A stretch of DNA of 64,000 bases from Bacteroidales bacterium (lineage in GTDB: Bacteria > Bacteroidota > Bacteroidia > Bacteroidales > UBA932), in assembly GCA_015060325.1 (NCBI GenBank), contig SUYQ01000003.1, positions 84,528-148,527 on the forward strand. Direction: 5' to 3'. The notes beneath the pieces are model-generated. The model made no database searches and was not told the DNA's origin. It saw only the letters and a list, made by a program, of their open reading frames with translations. Both the position numbers and the translations under genes were made by a program. Shown here piece by piece: positions 49,704 through 59,135 of the stretch (positions within the stretch are counted from its first letter, which is position 1; every line of letters starts with the position of its first letter).

Positions 49704-52286
49704 CTAGATGATCTCTATACTTGAGGTATCGACCCATCCCTGACGGCCGTCTGATATCGAGATTTTCGTAGAAGCACCCATGATATCAAGGATATTGACC
49801 TTAGTTCCCGGATTAAGATCAAAAAGTATAGTGCCCGAAGCATCTGTCGACGGAGTACTTCTGACGTCAAGTTCCTTCATCACAATAGCTTTATCCGATT
49901 CCTCATATTCTTTTTTCTGCCATATGGAGAAAGCCAGTGCAGAAAACATCAATATCATCGTAATGATGCCCGAATAGAACCCTATCCTCTTCCAAATGAC
50001 AGACTCTGCAAGAAGGAAAAGCAGTACCAAAGCCATCGTGACTGCCAGCAGAACTATGAACCATACAGCCCAACCATCCGAATCTGTGATATATGAAACT
50101 TTCCTCAGCCATTCCTTCAAAAAGAATTCAGGAACCGGATCAATCTTGTCTTTAAGCGAGCCATTGACAAGATTCAGATTATATATTGCATCCGAGTATG
50201 AAGGATCCAGTTTAAGGGCACGTTCATAAAACAGAACCGCTTTGGCAATGTTGCCGTCTTTATAATAGGCATTACCGGCATTATAGTACAACTCAGGAGA
50301 CTCGAGACCCATATCCATGATTGCCTCATATCCTTCTATCGCCCCAGCATAATCTTCCGTGCCATATGCTTCATTCGCAGAATCCCATAGATCCTTGGCA
50401 TCAGCTTCATCGGAGGCATAAGTTGCAGTCGAAACGGACAGCAGTAAAACAATGCTTAAAAAACGCCCCATTCCACTCTTCCGTGACTTCAAGCCCTCAT
50501 CAAGCGATGATATTACCTCAATCGCCTGCTCATAATCAGATACCATTGTCTGTCCGGCAGAAGCCGGAGCATATCTGGCATATTCGCATGAATCAAGTAT
50601 TCCCATAAGCTGTTCTACAGTAGATTGAGAGACTCCCTTCTCAAGAAAGACTTCAGATATCCTGTCTTTGGACAAATCTGAAACCGGTATGTTCAACTTA
50701 TCCGAAGCATAGCCAAGGAGGGCATTATGAAGTTCGGCATAGAACTCGGCAAACTGTTCCTTCTTAAGTAGGTTTCCGGCCTTTCTTAACCTCCTGAGAG
50801 CCATTCTTGTAGCCTTTCTATGTCTTACTCCGACAAGGTCAGCATTCCTCACACTCCTCTTTCTTATGACGAAGAATACGATTGCAGCAACAGCTATAAT
50901 AAGTACAGACAAACACCAGAAGAGTGTCGAGCCAAGGAAGAAACCTCCTTTTGCTTTAAGATCCGGATTGTGCCTGGTGATGTATCTTATATCTGATGAC
51001 TTATTCGTGACCTTGGATTTCAAGACTCCGTCATGACTACCCGAAGAGGCAGCAATGGCATCGGTCTCTTCTCCTTCAGCCACATATACCTGCATTGCCG
51101 GCAAGGTAATAGTCTCATACTTCTTATGTTCGACATCGTAATAGCTGTATCTGACCGGTCCTATCTCATATTCTCCGGAACGTCTTGGTATGAAAGGATA
51201 CTCATATACCTTTGTTCCGGATAAGCCATTAGAGGCGACATCACTTGTAATAGTCGGATCATAGGATTCCATTTCCTGAGGGAAATCAATCTGCGGCACT
51301 TCGAGAAGCTGAATATTACCGCTACCTGTGACCTTCAGCTGAAGATATGCAGCATCATGCATCTTGAGTTCATTACGGCTCAGTTCGGCTGTCACATTGA
51401 ATGACCCCACGCCACCTCTGAAAGAATCAGGTGCAGGTGACGGCAGATCTCTGACATTGATGGTGACAGCAGGCGACTTGACCTTATGCCTTCTTATCTC
51501 ATTGTCAGGCATGATTCCATAAAGCAAGACAGGCACATTCTGCAACACCACCAGTTCGGCCGAAGGTATTTCGATTTTACCGGCATGCTGCGGAATCAGC
51601 ACATATTCACGCAGAAGAGTGGATTCGTACAATGTACCATCCAGAAGTTCCCTTTCAAAAGAGAAATAAGTCGGTTCAGCTGTCACCTGAGTCCAGAATC
51701 CATCAAACGGAGGGAACAGAGCACTTTCAAATCCAGCGACCGCAACTCTTGTATATAGTTTGATTGAGGCTTTGACGGGCTCGCCTGTTACAACATTATT
51801 TTTGTTTACCTGCAGTTTCAAGATGATATCCGGAACTGCATTGTCATTTGAGACTCTGTCGCTTTCCGAATGGCTGGAATCGACGTAAGACGAATGTGAA
51901 TCCACGGCAAGGACCTCAATCTCCTTCTCAGGAGAATGAATTTCCTTTCCGTCAACAACTGCAGTAGCTGCCGGCAACAGGAATTTACCAACTTTATTAG
52001 GTTTGAGACGGTATGAATATGTCGTCTGCGAAGACTCTGTACGATTGCCATTGATTATCTGTACACTTGTACTGCGTCCCTGCTCAGGCCCCCAAAGGTT
52101 TTCAAAGTCATTTCCTTCTTCCCAATGGAAATGTGTCGGATGAGCACCCTCGATTATGAAGTGAAGTCTGAACTCCTCATCCAATGTAACGACCTTAGGA
52201 GCCCTTACCTGGATGTTCGTTTGAGCAGCAGCAACTAATGCCGCCAATCCCAGATATATGGTCAAAATAATTTTTCTCATATCCAT
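49704..52286 (-). CDS. batD: BatD-BatE fusion protein
   Basis: The 860-residue product joins two proteins usually coded separately in Bacteroidetes. Residues 1-605 are BatD: signal peptide, several beta-sandwich domains (RAPKVVTLDEEFRLHF, LQVNKNNVVTGEPVKASIKL, GTKVYEYPFIPRRSGEYEI), one membrane segment (about 445-465) and a helical cytosolic part. Residues 606-860 are BatE: a signal-like hydrophobic segment from Met606, TPR repeats (about 640-705, YYNAGNAYYKDGNIAKAVLFYERAL), two membrane segments and an SH3-like end (VRSTPSTDASGTILFDL, DGRQGWVDTSSIEII). An internal ATG at 50471 starts the BatE part, so separate translation is possible. Confidence 0.92.
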   Translation of the reverse strand: MDMRKIILTIYLGLAALVAAAQTNIQVRAPKVVTLDEEFRLHFIIEGAHPTHFHWEEGNDFENLWGPEQGRSTSVQIINGNRTESSQTTYSYRLKPNKVGKFLLPAATAVVDGKEIHSPEKEIEVLAVDSHSSYVDSSHSESDRVSNDNAVPDIILKLQVNKNNVVTGEPVKASIKLYTRVAVAGFESALFPPFDGFWTQVTAEPTYFSFERELLDGTLYESTLLREYVLIPQHAGKIEIPSAELVVLQNVPVLLYGIMPDNEIRRHKVKSPAVTINVRDLPSPAPDSFRGGVGSFNVTAELSRNELKMHDAAYLQLKVTGSGNIQLLEVPQIDFPQEMESYDPTITSDVASNGLSGTKVYEYPFIPRRSGEYEIGPVRYSYYDVEHKKYETITLPAMQVYVAEGEETDAIAASSGSHDGVLKSKVTNKSSDIRYITRHNPDLKAKGGFFLGSTLFWCLSVLIIAVAAIVFFVIRKRSVRNADLVGVRHRKATRMALRRLRKAGNLLKKEQFAEFYAELHNALLGYASDKLNIPVSDLSKDRISEVFLEKGVSQSTVEQLMGILDSCEYARYAPASAGQTMVSDYEQAIEVISSLDEGLKSRKSGMGRFLSIVLLLSVSTATYASDEADAKDLWDSANEAYGTEDYAGAIEGYEAIMDMGLESPELYYNAGNAYYKDGNIAKAVLFYERALKLDPSYSDAIYNLNLVNGSLKDKIDPVPEFFLKEWLRKVSYITDSDGWAVWFIVLLAVTMALVLLFLLAESVIWKRIGFYSGIITMILMFSALAFSIWQKKEYEESDKAIVMKELDVRSTPSTDASGTILFDLNPGTKVNILDIMGASTKISISDGRQGWVDTSSIEII

Positions 52287-52290
52287 CCTT

Positions 52291-53229
52291 TTACCAATTC
52301 TTCTGCCTCTGCTTAGTTCCCGACTTCATCGCCTCGGCCTTTTTCTTGTTCACTTTTGCCTGGGTAGCCTTTTCCTTATCCTGCATTGCCTGAAGAATCT
52401 GTTGTGCATTCTGCTGGCTTATCTTAGACTTATCTGCCTGATTTCCATCCTGTTCAGGGTTAGATTCGGAATTATCTTTATCACCATCCTTATCTGATTG
52501 CCCGTCTGAACCATCTCCCTTCTGATCGCCCTTCTGGTCGTCTTTCTGATCTCCCTTCTGGTCGTCTTTCCGGTCGCCCTTCTGGTCGTCTTTCTGATCT
52601 CCCTTCTGGTCGTCTTTCTGATCTCCTTTCTGGTCGTCATCAGGCTGCTGCTGATCTTGCTGTTGTTGGCCTTGCTGCTCCTGTTGCTGTTGCTCCTGTT
52701 GCTGCTGCTCCTGTTGCTGCTGTTGCTGCTGTTGCTGCTGTTGCTGCTGTTGCTGCTGATTCTTTTCCAGGTGCTTTTTAGCAAACACATAGTTTTCCAA
52801 GGACTTCATATCGCCAGGATTCAGAATCAGACACTTTTTAAAAGCATCAACTGCCCCTTGCCAATCCCTCATATCGATACAGATGACTCCTCGATTGAAA
52901 TAACTGGAGAACTCATATTCGGTCCCGGCTGCTATCTTTGCGAGATTATCCAGATATTGCAGCGCCAATGTATCTTTCGCTGCATTCTTGGTCGAGTCCC
53001 GACGATCGCTGTGCAGGACATAGGCCATATTATGCATAGCTGGGACATATGCCGTATCCGCAGCCAGTGCATGTCTGTAATGTTTTATGGCAGAGTCATA
53101 ATTACCCTTTTCCATAAATGCCTTATTACCCTTCCTCGTCTCAGACTTATAAGTCTGGGCAGACACCGGACCCTGCCATGACATGACAAGGACTAGCGGC
53201 ACCATAACATATAACAGTATCTTTTTCAT
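52291..53229 (-). CDS. batC: BatC: TPR protein with glutamine-rich and DQKGDQKD repeats
   Basis: The start at 53229 (MKKILLYVMVPLVLVMSW) lies four bases after the batB stop. The 312-residue exported protein has TPR repeats (about 40-150), then a poly-glutamine stretch with scattered Glu (about 158-195), then an eight-residue repeat DQKGDQKD about five times, then a charged end. The low-complexity half is coded by CAG/CAA triplets and a 24-bp minisatellite. BatC is part of the aerotolerance operon and is thought to work with BatA and BatB in the periplasm or membrane. Confidence 0.9.
   Translation of the reverse strand: MKKILLYVMVPLVLVMSWQGPVSAQTYKSETRKGNKAFMEKGNYDSAIKHYRHALAADTAYVPAMHNMAYVLHSDRRDSTKNAAKDTLALQYLDNLAKIAAGTEYEFSSYFNRGVICIDMRDWQGAVDAFKKCLILNPGDMKSLENYVFAKKHLEKNQQQQQQQQQQQQQQQQEQQQQEQQQQEQQGQQQQDQQQPDDDQKGDQKDDQKGDQKDDQKGDRKDDQKGDQKDDQKGDQKGDGSDGQSDKDGDKDNSESNPEQDGNQADKSKISQQNAQQILQAMQDKEKATQAKVNKKKAEAMKSGTKQRQKNW
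52518..52765. repeat. Minisatellite (24 bp) and CAG/CAA microsatellite within batC
   Basis: About five copies of a 24-bp unit (TCTTTCTGATCTCCCTTCTG and on) span 52518-52640, followed by (CTG/TTG)n over about 52650-52765. Both unit lengths are multiples of three, so slippage changes protein length but not frame. Confidence 0.9.
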
Positions 53230-53233
53230 CACT

Positions 53234-54238
53234 TTATTTGCCAAACAGATGTATCTTGGAACGCCTGTCTCCTATCAACATCTGGACGATCAGGAAAAAC
53301 AATGCAGCCGCGATAAAATACATATAAAGTTCATCATACTCTTCATATGCAACTTTACTGACCACCTCATCTTCCATCTGTCTAAGTTCATCAATTATCG
53401 GTTCCAGTCCGAACTCCTTATTTCCAGCATGCACATATATTCCTTGACCAGCGGCTGCTATGTTCATAAGGGCAGATTCATCCAATTTTGTCACTACTCT
53501 GTTTCCATCCTTATCGACCAGATAGTTGCCATCCGGAAGCGCTATCATCTTTCCTTCTGGAGTTCCTACGCCGATTGTATATACCCTGGCACCGGCAGAT
53601 GCTGCCTGTCTTGCCGCCTCAACTGCATCATCTTCATGGTTCTCACCATCAGTAATCACAATTATTGCACGACTCTTATCAGTCTGTTCCGAGAAACTTC
53701 TCATAGCCAGTTCTATAGCAGCACCTATTGAAGTTCCTTGAACATTTACTGATTCTGTTGTAATGGACTCCAACAACATTTTCGCAGACTGATAATCAGC
53801 GGTCAGAGGGATATGGACATCAGGAACTCCTGCAAATATTATCAATCCTAATCTGTCACCATCCAGTTTCTCCGCCACACGGGAAATGGCGAGTTTTGCC
53901 CTCATAAGCCTGTTTGGAGAATAATCCTGGGCCAACATGGAGTTTGATACATCCAAAGCTATTATCACCTCAGCACCATGGAGTTCATACTCCTTCAGTT
54001 TTGTCCCGCGCTGAGGACGAGCCAGCGCAAAAACAAGCATGCACAGTGCCAGGGCAAAGAACGTAAGTCTCAGCCACACCTTTGTCTTGGAATATGAGGG
54101 CATCAGCGAGTTGACCAACTCTTCGTCTCCAAAACGACGGATCCTACGCTGTCTGAGTCCTGAAACAAGTAACTGAACAATAAAGAAAAGAGGAACAAAC
54201 AGCAGTAGCCAAAGATATTCGGGTTGTGATATTATCAT
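53234..54238 (-). CDS. batB: BatB: membrane-anchored von Willebrand factor A domain protein
   Basis: A 334-residue protein with membrane segments at about 8-27 and 57-74 and at the C-terminus (about 306-323), and a VWA domain between. The MIDAS motif is Asp96-Val-Ser98-Asn-Ser100 with the downstream GTSIGAAIELA and TDGENHEDD metal loops. It is one of two VWA partners of the Bat system, activated by the MoxR ATPase. Its start overlaps the batA stop by four bases. Confidence 0.95.
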   Translation of the reverse strand: MIISQPEYLWLLLFVPLFFIVQLLVSGLRQRRIRRFGDEELVNSLMPSYSKTKVWLRLTFFALALCMLVFALARPQRGTKLKEYELHGAEVIIALDVSNSMLAQDYSPNRLMRAKLAISRVAEKLDGDRLGLIIFAGVPDVHIPLTADYQSAKMLLESITTESVNVQGTSIGAAIELAMRSFSEQTDKSRAIIVITDGENHEDDAVEAARQAASAGARVYTIGVGTPEGKMIALPDGNYLVDKDGNRVVTKLDESALMNIAAAGQGIYVHAGNKEFGLEPIIDELRQMEDEVVSKVAYEEYDELYMYFIAAALFFLIVQMLIGDRRSKIHLFGK

Positions 54239-55227
54239 GGCATCCTCCTTATTACAAACCAGTTTAATAAAAGTTCAATCATCAAGGCGATGAATCCCCA
54301 GAGCAGATACTTCCAGAAATGCTCCTCGTATGAAACAACATTATGGATTGTAGTCTTTCCTTTTTCCAGCTTGTTGATTTCACTATATATTTCTGCCAGC
54401 TTGGTATTATCTGTCGCGCGGAAATAACTTCCGCCTGTAGCAGCAGCTATATCCTTAAGCAGTTCTTCATCTATCTGCACCTCTACATCCTGAAGCTGGA
54501 CTCCCCATGGGGTCATGACAGGATATTTTGCATAACCTTCCTTACCTACACCTATCGTATATACACGTATGCCATGGAGCATTGCAATTTCCTTGGCTGT
54601 CTGAGGGGTAATTTCCCCACTGTTGCTGATTCCATCGGTAAGAAGAATTATGACACTGCTGGGAGCATCTGATTCTGAGAGCCTTGCAATAGCAGTGGCG
54701 AGACCGTTTCCGATAGCTGTTCCATCATCCACTATTCCCGTCGTAACCTCTTTCATCATGGAAACAAGAGCATTCTTATCGGTAGTCGGCGGGCACTGCG
54801 TAAAGCTTTCTCCTGCAAACACCACGATGCCGACTCTGTCAGAGACTCGTTGAGAAATGAATTCTATCGCAATGTCTTTTGAAGCCTCAAGTCTGTCGGG
54901 AGTAAGATCACGTGCAAGCATACTTGTGGAAACATCCATTGCAAGCACGATATCTATTCCTTCTGCATCCACATCAGTACTCTCCGCCATGCTTCTCGGC
55001 CTAGCCATGGCAAATATCAGCAATACGATGGCAGCCAATCTGAACAGAAAAGGAATATGGCGCAGCCATGCAATCAGAGGCGTTCCTCTAAGCTTCCACG
55101 GCACAGAGGTGGAAACCCTCATGTGGGGATGCCTTTCCGCGATTTCCAGCCATATATAATGCAACACCAGTAAAACCGGTATCACCAACAGCCACAACAG
55201 CCCAGGATATTCCAGATTCATTTCCAT
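54235..55227 (-). CDS. batA: BatA: membrane-anchored von Willebrand factor A domain protein
   Basis: A 330-residue paralogue of BatB with two N-terminal membrane segments (about 10-27, 60-76), a VWA domain with MIDAS Asp98-Val-Ser100-Thr-Ser102, DGTAIGNGLA and LTDGISNSGEITP loops, and a C-terminal membrane segment. It overlaps batB by four bases and starts after a 3-base gap from the preceding gene. Confidence 0.95.
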   Translation of the reverse strand: MEMNLEYPGLLWLLVIPVLLVLHYIWLEIAERHPHMRVSTSVPWKLRGTPLIAWLRHIPFLFRLAAIVLLIFAMARPRSMAESTDVDAEGIDIVLAMDVSTSMLARDLTPDRLEASKDIAIEFISQRVSDRVGIVVFAGESFTQCPPTTDKNALVSMMKEVTTGIVDDGTAIGNGLATAIARLSESDAPSSVIILLTDGISNSGEITPQTAKEIAMLHGIRVYTIGVGKEGYAKYPVMTPWGVQLQDVEVQIDEELLKDIAAATGGSYFRATDNTKLAEIYSEINKLEKGKTTIHNVVSYEEHFWKYLLWGFIALMIELLLNWFVIRRMP

Positions 55228-55230
55228 CTT

Positions 55231-56319
55231 CTACTTCTTCTTTTCCACGTCTTCGGCAGTTTCCTGCTGAGCCTGCAGATCTGCCTGATATGTAAGTGTC
55301 ACAAATCTCACTGCAACAGGAATCGTTGCCGCATTATCTTCGTCCGAAGCCACATACTTTGCAAACTTCACAAAATCAGCTCTGTCAAAAAGTTCGTGAA
55401 GTTCAGTCAGCTGCTCCTGCGAAAGTTCCATCTCTTTCATTTCATCGAAGAGCTCTGCAGTGGTCATCTCCATGGCCCCGATACCATATCTTCGGGATAT
55501 ATATTCCCTGAGAGCGTCAGTCACTCCGGAATAAAATGCTTTCTGCTTTTCCGGTACCCACATGGCATTGCTTCTGAGTCCGTCCAATTTACGCAAGGCA
55601 GTTATATGGGCCGGCTCATTCATAATGGCATTCCCGGCTATATCCCCCCGATTGCGAAGTCTCCAGATACACACACCGACGATAATGATCATGATCAGCC
55701 ATGCACCTCCCGCCAGCCATGGCAGTAAAGGAAGCAACTTGTTGAATATAAAATTCTTCAGATCATATTTGAATTCATCCCAGCCATAAGGCACATCTAT
55801 GATACTCTTCATCCCATGACGTTGAAATGTAAGGGTATCCATAGGTATTGTCTTGACTTCTACTTCAATAGGATCAAAGAACACAGTATCCATCTGACCG
55901 GAAGGGAATATCCTGCCCACAATGATCGGAGGAAGTTTGGCACGTCCCTCCTCAAACAATCCGATCCTTATGTTCATCTCCACATCGATAAGATCCGGCT
56001 TTCCGGCACCTTGACTTCTTCTTGATATGACCTTTGAGGTCCAGTCACGGGTTATATCCATCGGTGTCTTCGAGAACTGCAGACATCCCAAGGCGACGCC
56101 GTCCTCCAGATCCTTCATGACGAAGCCATACTCAACCTGGTCACCGATAAGGATGGAATCACGCTGGGGTATCTGCCGGCAGAATTCCCCTTTCATATGT
56201 ATCCATCTGTCACGAGGAATACCGACAGTATCCAATGGAATAAACTGTGCCTCAGCCTGGACAGAGAAAGCGCACAAGAAAGGGAAAATCAAATATATCA
56301 ATGCCTTACGCATACTCAC
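55231..56319 (-). CDS. Bat-operon exported membrane protein of unknown function
   Basis: A 362-residue protein with a signal peptide (to about residue 24, VQAEAQ), a beta-rich periplasmic domain (about 30-180), one membrane helix (about 198-221, LPWLAGGAWLIMIIIVGVCIW) and a helical cytosolic domain (about 230-345, ALREYISRRYGIGAMEMTTAELFDEM). This topology resembles DUF4381-type proteins that sit between the DUF58 and VWA genes in many Bat/MoxR operons. It overlaps the DUF58 gene by one base, so they are coupled. Confidence 0.85.
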   Translation of the reverse strand: MSMRKALIYLIFPFLCAFSVQAEAQFIPLDTVGIPRDRWIHMKGEFCRQIPQRDSILIGDQVEYGFVMKDLEDGVALGCLQFSKTPMDITRDWTSKVISRRSQGAGKPDLIDVEMNIRIGLFEEGRAKLPPIIVGRIFPSGQMDTVFFDPIEVEVKTIPMDTLTFQRHGMKSIIDVPYGWDEFKYDLKNFIFNKLLPLLPWLAGGAWLIMIIIVGVCIWRLRNRGDIAGNAIMNEPAHITALRKLDGLRSNAMWVPEKQKAFYSGVTDALREYISRRYGIGAMEMTTAELFDEMKEMELSQEQLTELHELFDRADFVKFAKYVASDEDNAATIPVAVRFVTLTYQADLQAQQETAEDVEKKK

Positions 56320-57209
56320 TATCTGTTTTTGAACAAAGTTATAAGTCCCTTGACATAATCTTCTCCGAGTGCAATGGAAACCTTGTCTACATTATATTTC
56401 ATGAAGAGACGGTCAGCGGAACTTTCAACATTTCTGAACCATTCTTCGTAAGCGGCCCTTACCTTCCTTGAAGAAGTGTTTACCCAGCCCGTATCTCCTG
56501 TCTCCGAATCCTTTATATGAATCAGGCCGACTGAAGGAAGGCTCCTTTCACGAGGGTCATACACTTCTATGACAGCCAGTTCATGCCTGTTTACCGCAAC
56601 CTTCAGAGCCTCCTCATATTTAGGATTGCCCTCCGCATCCACATCCAGCATATCGGAAAGCAGGAATGCAGTACACCTTTTCTTGATAGCATTGGTGAGA
56701 TAACGCAAAGCTTCCGAGATATCGGTACCGTCTGCAGACGGTTCGAACTCTATTATTTCACGGATTATGTGCAGAAGGTGACTGCGTCCCTTTTTGGGAG
56801 GTATGAACTTCTCCACCTTTTCACTGAAGAACAGAGCACCGACCTTATCATTGTTTATAAGAGCTGAAAACGACAGGACTGCCGCGATCTCGGCCAAGAC
56901 GTCCTTTCGGCTGGCACCTGTCGTTCCGAAAAGTCTCGAACGGCTCACGTCCACCAGCAGCACAACGGTAAGTTCCCTCTCCTCCTCGAAGACTTTGACA
57001 TAAGGAGACCTGAGGCGCGCCGTGACATTCCAGTCCATATTGCGGACGTCGTCACCATACTGATACTCACGCACCTCACTGAACACCATTCCACGACCTT
57101 TGAAGGCGGAATGGTATTCGCCTGCAAAGATCTGATGGGACAATGTCCGGGTCTTGATCTCAATCTTCCTGACCTTCTTCAGCAGGTCGTTTGCACTTTT
57201 TGTTTCCAT
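56319..57209 (-). CDS. DUF58 domain protein of the MoxR-Bat operon
   Basis: A 296-residue soluble protein with the DUF58 signature YGDDVRNMDWNVTARLRSPYVK (residues about 52-73) and a VWA-like fold (VVLLVDVSRS, and later DMLDVD). DUF58 proteins are near-constant partners of MoxR ATPases. It shares one base each with moxR and with the next gene. Confidence 0.93.
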   Translation of the reverse strand: METKSANDLLKKVRKIEIKTRTLSHQIFAGEYHSAFKGRGMVFSEVREYQYGDDVRNMDWNVTARLRSPYVKVFEEERELTVVLLVDVSRSRLFGTTGASRKDVLAEIAAVLSFSALINNDKVGALFFSEKVEKFIPPKKGRSHLLHIIREIIEFEPSADGTDISEALRYLTNAIKKRCTAFLLSDMLDVDAEGNPKYEEALKVAVNRHELAVIEVYDPRERSLPSVGLIHIKDSETGDTGWVNTSSRKVRAAYEEWFRNVESSADRLFMKYNVDKVSIALGEDYVKGLITLFKNR

Positions 57210-58201
57210 TATGGAACTTCTACTGCATTAATTATCTCTGAAATGATCTGATCTGTAGTGATGTTTTCAGCCTCAGCCTCGTATGTGAGTCCGATTCTGT
57301 GGCGAAGCACCTCGTAAGCCACAGCACGTACATCTTCAGGGATGACATATCCCCTTCTCTTTATGAAAGCATATGCCTTTGAAGCGGCAGCAAGAGAAAT
57401 GCTTGCACGCGGAGATGCTCCATATGAGATATAGTTCTCGATCTTTCCAAGACCATATTCAGCAGGCGTACGGGTTGCGTATACAAGATCTACGATATAC
57501 CTTTCGATCTTCTCATCCATATACACTTCCTTGACAACCTCACGAGCCCTCACGATATCCTCCGGCTTGATTATGGCCTCCGCCTTAGGGAACTCGCCCT
57601 GATTGTTCATCCTTACGATACGGCGCTCCTCTTCGCGCTTAGGATAGGACACCACCACCTTCAGCATGAAACGGTCCAGCTGGGCCTCCGGGAGCGGATA
57701 GGTACCCTCCTGCTCGATCGGGTTCTGCGTTGCCATCACAAGGAAAGGCTGAGGAAGTCTGAATGTCTCATCACCGATTGTAACCTGGCGTTCCTGCATG
57801 GCCTCGAGCAGAGCAGACTGCACCTTTGCAGGCGAGCGGTTGATCTCATCGGCCAATACAAAATTAGCGAACACCGGACCTTTCTTTATCTGAAACTGCT
57901 CTGTCTTCTGAGAATATATCAGAGTTCCAAGCAGATCAGCAGGAAGAAGGTCCGGTGTGAACTGGATGCGGCTGAACTTTGCATCCACCGCCTGCGACAG
58001 CGTATTTATAGCCAAGGTCTTTGCGAGTCCTGGCACTCCTTCAAGAAGGATATGCCCGTTGGCGAGAAGTCCGATCAGAAGGTTTTCGACCAGCTGTTTC
58101 TGGCCTACGATCACCTTATTCATTTCGGCAGTCAGTAAATCCACAAACGAACTCTCCAACTGGATCCTGTCGTTCAATTCTTTTATGTTTATGCTCTCCA
58201 T
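57209..58201 (-). CDS. MoxR-family AAA+ ATPase
   Basis: A 330-residue ATPase with Walker A GVPGLAKT (55-62), Walker B FVLADEINRS and sensor 1 MATQNPIEQEGTYPLPEAQLDRF. MoxR ATPases act as chaperones that activate VWA proteins by metal insertion or remodelling. It is the first gene of a six-gene operon (MoxR, DUF58, DUF4381-like, BatA, BatB, BatC, then the BatD-BatE fusion). Confidence 0.96.
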   Translation of the reverse strand: MESINIKELNDRIQLESSFVDLLTAEMNKVIVGQKQLVENLLIGLLANGHILLEGVPGLAKTLAINTLSQAVDAKFSRIQFTPDLLPADLLGTLIYSQKTEQFQIKKGPVFANFVLADEINRSPAKVQSALLEAMQERQVTIGDETFRLPQPFLVMATQNPIEQEGTYPLPEAQLDRFMLKVVVSYPKREEERRIVRMNNQGEFPKAEAIIKPEDIVRAREVVKEVYMDEKIERYIVDLVYATRTPAEYGLGKIENYISYGASPRASISLAAASKAYAFIKRRGYVIPEDVRAVAYEVLRHRIGLTYEAEAENITTDQIISEIINAVEVP

Positions 58202-58216
58202 AAATATGATTTTTGA

Positions 58217-58246
58217 TATTTTTGCAAATTCAAACCTACAAAGTTA
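58217..58246. promoter_or_regulatory. Divergent -7 elements for truA and the moxR-bat operon
   Basis: Plus strand TATTTTTG at 58217-58224 faces truA. Minus strand TAACTTTG at 58239-58246 faces moxR. Both match TAnnTTTG; neither has a clean -33 box. Confidence 0.45.
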
Positions 58247-58262
58247 CTAATTATTTCAAATT

Positions 58263-59051
58263 ATGCGATACAAAATCACGCTGTCATATGACGGAAGCGC
58301 CTTTTGCGGATGGCAGATCCAGAACAATGGTGAAACCGTTCAGGGAGCCATACAGGACGCGCTCGCAAAGGTCTGCGGGACTCCGGTAACCATCACAGGA
58401 GCCGGCCGCACCGACACCGAAGTCAACGCCATGAATTATATAGCCCACTTCGACCTTCCCGACAGCATACAGATTGAAGCAACGCAACTCTGCTACAAAT
58501 TAAATGCCATTTTGTCGCAAAAAGTGGCCATTCATACCATTTCAATCACCAGTAATGATTTCCATGCAAGATTTGATGCAAGAGAAAGGACATACAGATA
58601 CTTCATCCATTTCTGTAAGGATCCGTTCATAGACAGATTCTCATACAGACTGAGGAACAGACTGGACATAGAAAGAATGAACGAAGCAGCTGCAATGATG
58701 TTGGGAGAGCACAACTTCAGCTGTTTCGAGAAGGTCGGCGGAAACAATACGACATCCGTATGTACAGTGACAGAAGCCAGATGGGAGGCATATAGGCCGC
58801 AGCACGCAGAACTGCTCGGGTACCCATATACAGAAGGAGACTATATCGTCTTTACAGTCCAGGCCAATCGCTTTCTCAGAAACATGGTCAGAGCCATGGT
58901 CGGCTCGCTCATCGAGGTCGGAAGAGGCAAGAAAGACCCATCATGGATAGGAGCACTTATCGAATCCGGCTCGCGATCCGATGCAGGCATGTCCGTCCCT
59001 GGGAAAGCATTGTTCTTCTGCGGTGCAGCATATGGAGAAACGGAGAAATAA
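58263..59051 (+). CDS. truA: tRNA pseudouridine(38-40) synthase TruA
   Basis: A 262-residue enzyme that makes pseudouridine at positions 38-40 of tRNA anticodon arms. The catalytic Asp51 lies in GAGRTDTEVNAMNY; most TruA proteins have GRTDxGVHA, so this form is less common. Other family segments are KITLSYDGSAFCGWQIQ, FDARERTYRYFI and ANRFLRNMVRAMVGSL. It is full length. Confidence 0.95.
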   Translation: MRYKITLSYDGSAFCGWQIQNNGETVQGAIQDALAKVCGTPVTITGAGRTDTEVNAMNYIAHFDLPDSIQIEATQLCYKLNAILSQKVAIHTISITSNDFHARFDARERTYRYFIHFCKDPFIDRFSYRLRNRLDIERMNEAAAMMLGEHNFSCFEKVGGNNTTSVCTVTEARWEAYRPQHAELLGYPYTEGDYIVFTVQANRFLRNMVRAMVGSLIEVGRGKKDPSWIGALIESGSRSDAGMSVPGKALFFCGAAYGETEK

Positions 59052-59076
59052 ATTTCATTATTAATGATTTTTTGAC

Positions 59077-59084
59077 TACTTTTG
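59077..59084 (+). promoter_or_regulatory. -7 element for exbB-exbD-tonB
   Basis: TACTTTTG matches TAnnTTTG, 51 bases upstream of exbB. No -33 TTG at the usual spacing. Confidence 0.45.
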
Positions 59085-59135
59085 CACGTTTGGAACAGAA
59101 GTATCAATCTGAAACGATAAAAGAACTATAGAACT

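Noticed and set aside
52657..53181. A plus-strand frame starting with a poly-leucine run opposite batC
   Set aside because: It is the antisense of the CAG/CAA tract of batC and has no independent support.
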